From contig NZ_CP059557.1 in the NCBI RefSeq assembly GCF_022828475.1, positions 4,325,470 to 4,389,469 of the forward strand: a stretch of 64,000 bases of DNA, given 5' to 3'. Positions 53,224 through 62,663 of the stretch are shown one piece after another. The stretch comes from Saccharopolyspora gloriosae. Lineage in GTDB: Bacteria > Actinomycetota > Actinomycetes > Mycobacteriales > Pseudonocardiaceae. Each line of letters opens with the position of its first letter. The first letter of the stretch is position 1. The notes under the pieces are model-generated. The model ran no database searches, had not been told where the DNA came from, and saw only the letters and a program-made list of their open reading frames with translations. Both the position numbers and the translations under genes were made by a program.

Positions 53224-54780
53224 GTGGCGAGGTCTTCACGGTCTGCGAGGTCCCCTCGCGGAAAGCCCGCGAATCCGTTGCGGCTGCTGTACGTCGTGAT
53301 CGTGCTGTTGCTCGTCGGGGCCGGGTTCGGTGTGGCGCAGGTTGATTCGGGCGTTGCGCGCACGAGCACCGTCGTCGACGGCGTGCCGGTCGACCTGGTG
53401 CGTCCCGCCGAACCGAGCGCCGAGCAGGCTCCGGCGGTGGTCGTGACGCACGGGTACGCCGGGAGTCGTCGGCTGATGGCCGACTGGGCGACGACGCTGG
53501 CGCGTGCGGGATTCGTCGTCGCACTGCCGGATTTCGCCGGGCACGGGGCCAACCGGACGCCACTGCCCGAGGGCTCGGCGAGTCGGCCCCGGCTCGCGGC
53601 GGACCTCACCGCGACCGTTGAGCTGCTGCACCGGACGCCGGGGGTGGACCCGGCGCGCATCGGCCTGGTCGGGCACTCCATGGGCGCGGGAGCGGTGCAC
53701 CGATTCGCGTCCGAGCATCCCGAGATCGCCGCGACGGTGGCGATCTCACTGCCCGGCGGCGACACCGGCCAGGATCCGGCGCTGCCGAAGAACCTCCTGC
53801 TGCTCACCGGCCGGTACGAGTTCCCGGCGTTTCACCGAGCGGCCGAGCAGGCCCTGAGCGCCGGGCGTCCTGAAGCAACTTGGGGATCACCCACCGGGGA
53901 TCCTGCGCTGGGGAGCGCTCGACAGGGCGTCACCGTTGCCGGCACCGAGCACATCACGATCCTGTTCGCGCCGCAGGCGCATGCGGAGACCGTGCGCTGG
54001 CTGCAGGCGTCACTGCACAACACCGCCACGCCCGGCGCGAACGCGGCCGGTGAACGCGTTCTCGCCGCCGCACTGCTCCTGGGAGCTTTCGCGATCGGCC
54101 TCGTTCCCTTGGCGCGCAAGCTCTTCCCGCCCGCGCCACCGGCCGCGGAACGCCATGCCGCGGTGCCCCGGATCGCCGGAGCCGTCGCGGCCGGGGGCGT
54201 CCTCGCCTTGGCCGGTTCCGCCCTGGCCCCGGCGGGATGGTCGCCGCCGGCGGTCGGCGGTGAGGTCGGATTGTTCCTCGCGCTGTTCGGACTCGGCAGC
54301 GGACTCACTTTCGCACTCCTCGCCCGGGCAGCAGTCCGGCCTGGACCGGGCGACTCACCTTGGAGATCGCTCGCGGTCACCTGCTACGCCGTGCTGGCTG
54401 TCGCCGTCCCCATCGGTTTCGGCCTGGCGGAGCCCGTTCCGCACGGCTCACGCTGGTGGTGGACGCCGCTGGTCGTCGTCGGTTGCGGCATCACCTGCGC
54501 CGCAGCGGAGTTCCTGACGTGCGGCCAGAACGGCCGGCGACGAGACGCCGTGCGGGCGGCGGTGCTGCTCACCGCTCTGCTCGGCATCGCGGCGGCGGCG
54601 GTCGTGGGCGTCCTTCCGGGCTTCGTCGTCCTGATCACGCCGCTGCTCGGCGCGCTGCTCCTCTGGCACCTCGCCTGGGCCGCCGTCCTCACCAGAACCG
54701 GCGCCCCCTGGTGGCTGCCCGCCGTCGTCGGGGGCGTCCTCCTCGGCTGGCCGCTCGCCGCGGTGAGCCCGCTCGGCTGA
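53224..54780 (+). CDS. Membrane-embedded alpha/beta hydrolase
   Basis: 518 residues. An N-terminal membrane helix (about 19-40) is followed by an alpha/beta hydrolase domain with VTHGYAGSRR at 74-83, the nucleophile Ser 152 in GHSMGAG and His 243 in GTEHITI. About six hydrophobic helices from residue 270 to the end follow. This hydrolase-plus-multipass layout is uncommon. The substrate is unknown; a lipid or other membrane ester is plausible. Starts at GTG 53224. Confidence 0.75.
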   Translation: MARSSRSARSPRGKPANPLRLLYVVIVLLLVGAGFGVAQVDSGVARTSTVVDGVPVDLVRPAEPSAEQAPAVVVTHGYAGSRRLMADWATTLARAGFVVALPDFAGHGANRTPLPEGSASRPRLAADLTATVELLHRTPGVDPARIGLVGHSMGAGAVHRFASEHPEIAATVAISLPGGDTGQDPALPKNLLLLTGRYEFPAFHRAAEQALSAGRPEATWGSPTGDPALGSARQGVTVAGTEHITILFAPQAHAETVRWLQASLHNTATPGANAAGERVLAAALLLGAFAIGLVPLARKLFPPAPPAAERHAAVPRIAGAVAAGGVLALAGSALAPAGWSPPAVGGEVGLFLALFGLGSGLTFALLARAAVRPGPGDSPWRSLAVTCYAVLAVAVPIGFGLAEPVPHGSRWWWTPLVVVGCGITCAAAEFLTCGQNGRRRDAVRAAVLLTALLGIAAAAVVGVLPGFVVLITPLLGALLLWHLAWAAVLTRTGAPWWLPAVVGGVLLGWPLAAVSPLG

Positions 54781-54941
54781 AGGCGCGGGCTGAACGCGTA
54801 CCACCATGGCGGCAAGGTCGCGGCCGAGGACCGGGCATTCCTCCAGCACTTCATCGCGGTCGGCGATCGCCGAGGCAACCCGATGACAGCCCTCGGGAGC
54901 GCACGGCCCAACTGGAAGCATCCCGACCTCACCGCGGGAAC

Positions 54942-54966
54942 GGGCGGCGGGGGTGTCCCGCCGCCC
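54942..54966. terminator. Hairpin terminator after metI
   Basis: GGGCGGCGGG pairs with CCCGCCGCCC across a 5-nt loop, between the convergent ends of the hydrolase (54780) and metI (55021) genes. Confidence 0.65.
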
Positions 54967-55020
54967 TCCCGGGGCGCACGGCTCGGGGACCGTGGCCCGG
55001 TGCTCCCGCGGATCGCGGAG

Positions 55021-55683
55021 TCACCGCCGCAGCGCCAGGCGGGACAGGCGGTTGCCGAGGAATTGGGCCGCCTGCACCAGCACGATGATGATCAGCACCG
55101 CGATCGCCGTGACAGTCCAGTCGAAGCGCTGGTAGCCGTAGGTGATGGCGAAGTCGCCGAGCCCGCCGCCGCCGACCGCTCCCGCCACCGCCGTCATGTC
55201 CACGACCGCGACGAACACGAAGGTGTAGCCCAGGATCAGCGGCCCCAGCGCCTCCGGCACCAGCAACGTGACGATGATCCGCAGCGGGCTCGCGCCCATC
55301 GCGCGGGCCGCCTCGATCACGCCGGGGTCGATGGCGACGAGGTTCTGCTCCACGATGCGGGAGATGCCGAACGTGGCCGCCACGATCAGCGCGAACGTCG
55401 CCGCCGGAGTGCCCAGCGTGGTACCGACGACGGCGAGCGTCACCGGGCCGATCGCGGTGATGAAGATGATGAACGGGATCGGCCGGATGATGTTCACCAG
55501 CACGTTGAGCACGGTGAACACCACGCGGTTGCCGAGCAGCCCGCCGGATCTGGTGGTGTAGAGCAGAATTCCCAGCACCAGCCCGAGGAATCCGCCGACG
55601 AGCATCGTCGTCAGCACCATCCCGATGGTCTGGCCGATCGAGCTCAGCAGCACCGGGCCGATGGTGTTCCAGTCGATGTTCAT
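55021..55683 (-). CDS. metI: Methionine ABC transporter permease MetI
   Basis: 220-residue permease with five to six helices. Motifs are RPIPFIIFITAIGPVT, the EAA loop VIEAARAMGASPLRIIVTLL, PEALGPLILGYTF and VGGGGLGDFAITYGYQRFD, characteristic of MetI. ATG at 55683 overlaps the metN stop (ATGA). It is the last gene of the metQNI operon; a hairpin follows. Confidence 0.93.
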   Translation of the reverse strand: MNIDWNTIGPVLLSSIGQTIGMVLTTMLVGGFLGLVLGILLYTTRSGGLLGNRVVFTVLNVLVNIIRPIPFIIFITAIGPVTLAVVGTTLGTPAATFALIVAATFGISRIVEQNLVAIDPGVIEAARAMGASPLRIIVTLLVPEALGPLILGYTFVFVAVVDMTAVAGAVGGGGLGDFAITYGYQRFDWTVTAIAVLIIIVLVQAAQFLGNRLSRLALRR

Positions 55684-56705
55684 GCCGCGAGTTCCTCCAC
55701 CTCGGTGACGGCGCGCAGCTCGGCGATCAGCGCGTCCACGTCGTCGTCCGCGCCGACCAGTTCCAAGGTGAGCTGCCCGAGCGGTTCGCCGCCGAGTTCC
55801 TCGATGCCGCCGTGCACGATCTCGAAGCTCACCCGGTATTTGCCGACCGCGTCGGAAAGCACCGCGCCGACGTGCCGTTCGCCCCGGATCCGCGCCGTGA
55901 CCAGGCGTCCGGCATGCCGGTCGCGCAGCCGCGCCAGATCCGCCCCGTCGGGCTGGTCGTGCAGGACGGTGCGCACGAACCGGCGGGTCGTCTCGGTCGC
56001 CGGGTTGGTGAACACCTCCACCACACCGCCCTGCTCGATGAGCCTGCCGGAGTCGAGCACCGCGACCCGATCGGCGATTCGCCGGACGACCGCCATCTCG
56101 TGGGTGATGACCACGATCGTCACGCCCAGTTCCTCGTTGACCCGTTTGAGCAGGTCCAGCACTTCGGCGGTGGTCTCCGGGTCGAGCGCGCTGGTGGCTT
56201 CGTCGGCGAGCAGGATCCGCGGACTGGTCGCCAACGCTCGGGCGATGCCGACGCGCTGCTTCTGGCCGCCGGAGAGCTGATCCGGGTAGTGCCACGCCTT
56301 GTCCAGCAGGCCGACGAACCGCAGCAACTCGGTGACCCGCTCCTTGCGCTTCGCCGCGTCCCAGCCCGCGACCTTCAACGGGTAGGCCACGTTGCCGAAC
56401 ACGGTGCGGGAACGCAGCAGGTTGAACTGCTGGAAGACCATGCCGATGCCCAAGCGGACCTGCCGCAGCCGCCGCTCGCTCAAGGTGGTGATGTCGGTGC
56501 CGTCGACCAACAGGCCGCCGGAACCGACCGGCTCCAGCGCGTTGATCAACCGGACGAGCGTGCTCTTGCCCGCGCCGGAATGCCCGATCACCGCGAACAC
56601 GTCCCCGGCGTTGATGGACAGGTCGATCCCGTCCAGCGCGGTCACCTTCCCGGCACCCGTGCCGAAGGTCTTGCCGACGCCGCGGAACTCGATGAGCGGA
56701 CTCAT
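55680..56705 (-). CDS. metN: Methionine ABC transporter ATPase MetN
   Basis: 341-residue ATPase. Walker A is GHSGAGKSTLVRLIN, the Q-loop MVFQQFNLLRSRTVFGNVAY, the signature LSGGQKQRV, and Walker B LLADEATSALDPET. After the ATPase core a C-terminal NIL domain occupies about 265-341; it binds methionine and inhibits transport when internal methionine is high. It is translationally coupled to metQ and metI by four-base overlaps. Confidence 0.95.
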   Translation of the reverse strand: MSPLIEFRGVGKTFGTGAGKVTALDGIDLSINAGDVFAVIGHSGAGKSTLVRLINALEPVGSGGLLVDGTDITTLSERRLRQVRLGIGMVFQQFNLLRSRTVFGNVAYPLKVAGWDAAKRKERVTELLRFVGLLDKAWHYPDQLSGGQKQRVGIARALATSPRILLADEATSALDPETTAEVLDLLKRVNEELGVTIVVITHEMAVVRRIADRVAVLDSGRLIEQGGVVEVFTNPATETTRRFVRTVLHDQPDGADLARLRDRHAGRLVTARIRGERHVGAVLSDAVGKYRVSFEIVHGGIEELGGEPLGQLTLELVGADDDVDALIAELRAVTEVEELAA

Positions 56706-57643
56706 TTCCCGCCCGCCGCACGCACCGCGCCGGTCAACTCCGCCAAGACGGCCTGCAACTCCGCAGGGGAACGGTGCACCTGCACCGATGTGCCCTTGGA
56801 GTCGGCCTGCACCTGGCCCGAGACGCGCTCGTCCTGGTAGATCTCCACGAGCTTCGCGTAGGTCGGGTCGTCCTTGTCCTCGGCGCGGGTGACGAACGCG
56901 TTGGTGTAAGGCTCCGCGGCCGGTCCCGCCGGATCGTCGGCGAACAGCGCGCTCGTCGGGTCGAGGCCGGCGTCGAGGGCGTAGTTGTTGTTCACGATCG
57001 CCGCGTCCGCCGACGGCAGCGAAGCCACGGTCTGCGCCGCGTCGACCGGCAGCACCCGCACCTTCGAAGCCGCGGTGTCGATCTCGGCGGCGGTGGACAG
57101 CGGAGTTCCCCCGCCCCGCAACGAGATCAGCCCGGCCTGCTGGAGCACCAGCAGCGCCCGCGCCTGGTTGGTGGCGTCGTTCGGGATCGTCACGGTCCCG
57201 CCGCGCGGGATGGCGGCGACGTCGCCGTGGCGCTGCGAGTACAGGCTCAGCGGCACCACGTAGGTGGAGCCGATCGGAGTGAGCGTGTCGTCGGTGGACA
57301 CGTTGTAGTCGGCCAGGAACAGCAAGTGCTGGAACAGGTTCACGTCGATCTGCCCCTGCGACAACGCCGGATTGGCCTGGTTGTAGTCGCTGAAGTTCAC
57401 CGTGCGCAGGTCGATACCCTGCTCGGCGGCGAGCTCCTTGAACGTCGCCCAGTACGGCTTGCTCGCGTCGGTGACCCCGATGCGCACGGTCCGGCCCGCC
57501 GACTCGTCCGAACCTCCCGAGCCGAACACGGCGAACACCGCTGCGGCGACGAGCACCACGACCAGCGCGAGCCCGCCCAGCAGCAGGCCTCGGCGGCGGC
57601 CCTTCGGCTTCTCCGGCAATTCGGTGGCGTCTCTTTCGGACAT
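56702..57643 (-). CDS. metQ: Methionine-binding protein MetQ, helix-anchored
   Basis: 313-residue NlpA/MetQ-family receptor. Motifs are VRIGVTDASKPYWATFKELA, NFSDYNQANPALSQGQIDVN, FQHLLFL and ADAAIVNNNYALDAGLDP. Instead of a lipobox Cys it has a basic segment and an uncleaved-looking helix at about 19-41, so it is probably tethered by a transmembrane anchor. ATG at 57643 has GGGAGAGG upstream; an in-frame reading from 57736 is longer without support. First gene of metQNI. Confidence 0.9.
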   Translation of the reverse strand: MSERDATELPEKPKGRRRGLLLGGLALVVVLVAAAVFAVFGSGGSDESAGRTVRIGVTDASKPYWATFKELAAEQGIDLRTVNFSDYNQANPALSQGQIDVNLFQHLLFLADYNVSTDDTLTPIGSTYVVPLSLYSQRHGDVAAIPRGGTVTIPNDATNQARALLVLQQAGLISLRGGGTPLSTAAEIDTAASKVRVLPVDAAQTVASLPSADAAIVNNNYALDAGLDPTSALFADDPAGPAAEPYTNAFVTRAEDKDDPTYAKLVEIYQDERVSGQVQADSKGTSVQVHRSPAELQAVLAELTGAVRAAGGK

Positions 57644-57906
57644 CGCAGGCCTCTCCCAGATGGATGCGCGCGAACTTCGCGCGGCGAGATGCGGCAACGA
57701 TGCACCGATCACCGGTGGCGGCGGAAACCGTGCCACGATCTGGAATTCTCGCGGTGGATCTTGTCGGCGCGGCCGATCTGTGCTGCGGGCCGGAGCCTGC
57801 GGAGATCTCGTCGGCGCCAGGTCACGTGATCTGCGAATACCGAGCGCGCGAGAACACAGGGGCCGCGGGCTCCATCACCAAGGGAATCCACTTAGGACGG
57901 GTCGTC

Positions 57907-57922
57907 GATCGGACGTCCGATC
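57907..57922. promoter_or_regulatory. Perfect 16-bp palindrome between metQ and tau-type operon
   Basis: GATCGGACGTCCGATC is fully symmetric and lies in the 332-bp divergent gap between metQ (start 57643) and the permease gene at 57976. It is a likely operator for one or both operons; the regulator is unknown. No SAM riboswitch is recognised in the gap. Confidence 0.5.
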
Positions 57923-57975
57923 CCGAATGACGGAACGCGTTGCCGATCGCTCGTACGACTCTTACGTTGCACGCC

Positions 57976-58836
57976 GTGCTGAAGCAGGATGAAAGACCAC
58001 GGCAGATCTCCGGAAGCACCGGAGGCACCGCGAGCCGGCCGCTCCGATCGCTGCGCGCTCTCAGCGGGCCGTTGCTCGCGCTCGGCTCCGTCGTGCTGCT
58101 GATCTTGATCTGGCAGCTCGTGGCCGTGCTGCGGATCTGGCCGGAGCAGATCGTGCCCGCGCCCGCGCAGGTGTGGGCGCAGCTGCTGTCCACCAGCGAC
58201 CCGAACAACGGCCAGGACGGCTACGCCGGATACACGCTGGTGGAACGACTGGCGGTGAGCCTGCGACGACTCTCCTACGGCGTCGGCTACGGCGTGCTGA
58301 TCGGCATCGGCCTCGGTCTGGCGATGGGACTCATCCCCGCCGTGCGGGTGATGCTGGAGCCGCTGGTCACGTTCATCCGGGCGCTGCCGCCGCTGGCCTA
58401 CCTGAGCCTGCTGGTCATCTGGTTCGGCATCGACGAGGAACCGAAGGTGTACCTGCTGATGGTGGCCGCGTTCCCGCCGGTCGCCGTCGCCACCGCCGCC
58501 GCCGTCACCGGCGTCAGCAGACAGTACGTGGAGGCCGCGCAAGCGCTCGGCGCGAACCGGTGGCACGTCATCGCCTCGGTGATCCTGCCCGCCTCGGTAC
58601 CGGAGATCCTCACCGGAATCCGGCTCGCCGTCGGCATCGCCTACGGCTCGGTGGTGGCCGCGGAAACCGTCAACGGCGCCGACGGACTCGGCGGCATGGT
58701 GCTCAACGCCCAGCGCTACAACCAAACCGCCACGGTGATCCTCGGCCTGTTCGTCATCGGGATCACCGGGCTGATCATCGACCTGCTGATCGTCGCGGTG
58801 CGGCAATCCCTGTCCCCGTGGCGCAGCCGGATCTGA
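57976..58836 (+). CDS. ABC transporter permease, TauC/SsuC type
   Basis: 286-residue permease with six helices. Motifs are LILIWQLVAVLRIWPEQIVP, FIRALPPLAYLSLLVIWFGI and the EAA loop YVEAAQALGANRWHVIASVI, as in TauC. I use GTG at 57976; there is no clear ribosome site, so a near-leaderless start is possible, and a TTG at 57940 is an alternative. First gene of a TauC-TauA-TauB-type operon. Confidence 0.87.
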   Translation: MLKQDERPRQISGSTGGTASRPLRSLRALSGPLLALGSVVLLILIWQLVAVLRIWPEQIVPAPAQVWAQLLSTSDPNNGQDGYAGYTLVERLAVSLRRLSYGVGYGVLIGIGLGLAMGLIPAVRVMLEPLVTFIRALPPLAYLSLLVIWFGIDEEPKVYLLMVAAFPPVAVATAAAVTGVSRQYVEAAQALGANRWHVIASVILPASVPEILTGIRLAVGIAYGSVVAAETVNGADGLGGMVLNAQRYNQTATVILGLFVIGITGLIIDLLIVAVRQSLSPWRSRI

Positions 58837-58868
58837 CCGGCCCGCCACGACTTCCGAGAGGAACCCCA

Positions 58869-59924
58869 GTGCACTTTTCCGCCGCCCGGCGCCCGCTCAG
58901 CCGACGGTCCGTGTTCAGCCTGTTCGGCGCGGCCGCCGCCGTTCCCGCGCTCGCCGCCTGCGGAGTCGGCGGGGAGACCGATGAGGAGAAGGCGAAGACC
59001 GTCCGGATCGCCTACCAGAACTTCGCCGACAGCACGCTGCTCGTCAAGGAGCAGCGCACGTTGGAGAACCGGTTCCCCGACCACGAATTCGAGTGGACCG
59101 CGTTCGACTCCGGCGCCGGCATCAACACCGCGTTCCTCGGCGGCGCGCTGGATCTCGCCGTGATCGGCAGCAGCCCCGCCGCGCAGGCCATCAGCCCGCC
59201 GCTGGCGGTGCCGTACCAGGTGATCCAGCTGCTCAACGTCATCGGCAGCAGCGAAGCCCTCGTGGTGCGCCCGGATCGGGGCATCAAGGCGATCCCCGAC
59301 CTGGTGGGACGCAAGATCGCCGCGCCGTTCAGCTCCACCTCGCACTACAGCCTGCTGGCCGCGTTGCAGCAGCACGGCGTCGACCCCGGCGCCGTCAACA
59401 TCGTCGATCTGGAACCGCAGAACATCCAGGCCGCCTGGGAACGCGGCGACATCGACGGCGCCTACCTGTGGACGCCGACGCTGACCGGGTTGCAGAAGAC
59501 CGGAACGACCCTCATCGACAGCGCGCAGCTCGCCGAAACGGGCAAGCCGACGCTCACCTTCGCCGTCGCAGGAAGCGAATTCCTCAACCGCAGCCCGCAG
59601 ATCGCCGCGGCATGGCTGGAGGCGACCGACGCGGCGATCAAGCAGATCGGCACCGACCCGACCGTCGTCGCGCAAGCGGTCAGCAAGCAGATCGGCAGCA
59701 GCGTCGACGACGCCCTGAGCCAGCTCGAGCAGAACATCTACCTCGACCTGGAGCAGCAGCGCTCCCCCGAGTACTTCGGCACGCCCGAGGCACCGGGCAA
59801 GCTCGCCGAGCGGCTGCGCGACACCGCCGAATTCCTGTTGGCGCAGAAGAAGATCGACGCCCTGCCCGACCTGGCCACCTTCCAGCAAGCCCTGCGCATC
59901 CCGGAGCCCGCCCATGCCCACTGA
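58869..59924 (+). CDS. ABC transporter substrate-binding lipoprotein, TauA type
   Basis: 351-residue receptor with SRRSVFSLFGAAAAV and a lipobox at LAACGVGG, so it is exported (Tat-like RR) and lipid-anchored. The ligand domain has VRIAYQNFADSTLLVKEQ, GAGINTAFLGGALDLAVIGS and KIAAPFSSTSHYSLLAALQQ, similar to taurine/sulfonate receptors. GTG start at 58869 after GAGAGGAA. It overlaps the ATPase gene by 11 bp. Confidence 0.87.
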   Translation: MHFSAARRPLSRRSVFSLFGAAAAVPALAACGVGGETDEEKAKTVRIAYQNFADSTLLVKEQRTLENRFPDHEFEWTAFDSGAGINTAFLGGALDLAVIGSSPAAQAISPPLAVPYQVIQLLNVIGSSEALVVRPDRGIKAIPDLVGRKIAAPFSSTSHYSLLAALQQHGVDPGAVNIVDLEPQNIQAAWERGDIDGAYLWTPTLTGLQKTGTTLIDSAQLAETGKPTLTFAVAGSEFLNRSPQIAAAWLEATDAAIKQIGTDPTVVAQAVSKQIGSSVDDALSQLEQNIYLDLEQQRSPEYFGTPEAPGKLAERLRDTAEFLLAQKKIDALPDLATFQQALRIPEPAHAH

Positions 59925-60705
59925 TCAGGACCACCCGCTGCTGGAGATCACCGACGCGGTGCGCGGCTACGGGCGCGGAACCAGCGCCGTCACCGCGCTC
60001 GGGCCGCTGGACCTGCGCATCGAACGCGGCGAGTTCGTGGTGATCGTGGGGCCGTCGGGCTCCGGCAAGAGCACCCTGCTGCGGTTGGTGTCCGGCTTCG
60101 AACGGCCCAGCAGCGGCACCGTCTCGCTCGACGGCCGCGCCCCCGTCCCCGGTGACGACGTGGGCGTGGTCTTCCAGCAGCCGCGGTTGTTCCCGTGGCA
60201 CACCGTGAACGGCAATCTGAACGCCGCGCTGCGCTGGGCCGGGGTGCCCCGCGCGCAGCGGGCGGTGCGGCGGGCCGAGCTGCTCGAACGCGTCGGGCTC
60301 GCCGAGGTCGGCGGGCGGCACGTCTGGGAGATCTCCGGTGGCCAGCAGCAGCGCGTCGCCATCGCCCGCGCGCTGGCCGGGCGGCCGAGCCTGCTGCTGC
60401 TGGACGAACCGTTCGCCGCGCTCGACGCGCTCACCCGCGAACGCCTCCAGGAGGACCTGCGGTCGCTCACCGACGGGGCCGAGCAGGGCGCCGTGTTCGT
60501 GACGCACAGCGTGGACGAAGCGGTCTTCCTCGCCACCAGGGTGATCGTGCTCAGCAACCGGCCCGGCCAGGTCACCCTGGACCTGCCGGTCCCGCTCCCG
60601 CGCAGCGGCGTCTCCGCTGACGACCTGCGCGCCTCCGCCGAGTTCGCCCGCCTGCGCGGCGACGTCTCCACCGCGGTCCGCGACACTCTCCGCACCCCGG
60701 CCTGA
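59914..60705 (+). CDS. ABC transporter ATPase, TauB type
   Basis: 263 residues. Walker A is VGPSGSGKSTLL, the Q-loop VVFQQPRLFPWHTVNGNL, the signature ISGGQQQRV, Walker B LLLLDEPFAALDAL and the H-switch VTHSVDEAV. The PRLFPWHTV form is usual in TauB/SsuB. It completes the operon. No TauD or SsuD monooxygenase is linked here. It is convergent with gdhA across three Family A elements. Confidence 0.9.
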   Translation: MPTDQDHPLLEITDAVRGYGRGTSAVTALGPLDLRIERGEFVVIVGPSGSGKSTLLRLVSGFERPSSGTVSLDGRAPVPGDDVGVVFQQPRLFPWHTVNGNLNAALRWAGVPRAQRAVRRAELLERVGLAEVGGRHVWEISGGQQQRVAIARALAGRPSLLLLDEPFAALDALTRERLQEDLRSLTDGAEQGAVFVTHSVDEAVFLATRVIVLSNRPGQVTLDLPVPLPRSGVSADDLRASAEFARLRGDVSTAVRDTLRTPA

Positions 60706-60716
60706 GTCCGCCCGAA

Positions 60717-60890
60717 GAGGTGAGCGCCTCCTTCCCCGGCAGCACCGGCCAACGGAGGCGTTCACTCCACAAACCCAGTGAGGTGAATTGCCCCTCTGAC
60801 CGGCAGGACCGGTCAAAGGAGGCATTCACTCCACGAGCTCCGTGAAGTGAATGCCTCCTTTGAAGATCGGGCGAAGGGGGAATTCACCTC
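60717..60890. repeat. Family A palindromic elements (three copies)
   Basis: Three consecutive units at 60717-60768, 60780-60832 and 60842-60890. The middle one pairs GTGAGGTGAATTGCC with GGCATTCACTCC around TGACCGGCAGGACCGGTCA. They fill the gap between the convergent genes ending at 60705 and 60904. Confidence 0.8.
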
Positions 60891-60903
60891 GGCGGGGTTC
60901 TGA

Positions 60904-62663
<1,760 letters not shown>

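Noticed and set aside
57644-57900. SAM riboswitch or leader peptide upstream of metQ
   Set aside because: I could not find conserved S-box/SAM-IV elements, and the short open frames lack the cysteine-leader pattern.
60717-60890. CRISPR-like array of three evenly spaced repeats
   Set aside because: The units are self-complementary hairpins with diverged sequence and no unique spacers, and no cas genes are present; they belong to Family A.
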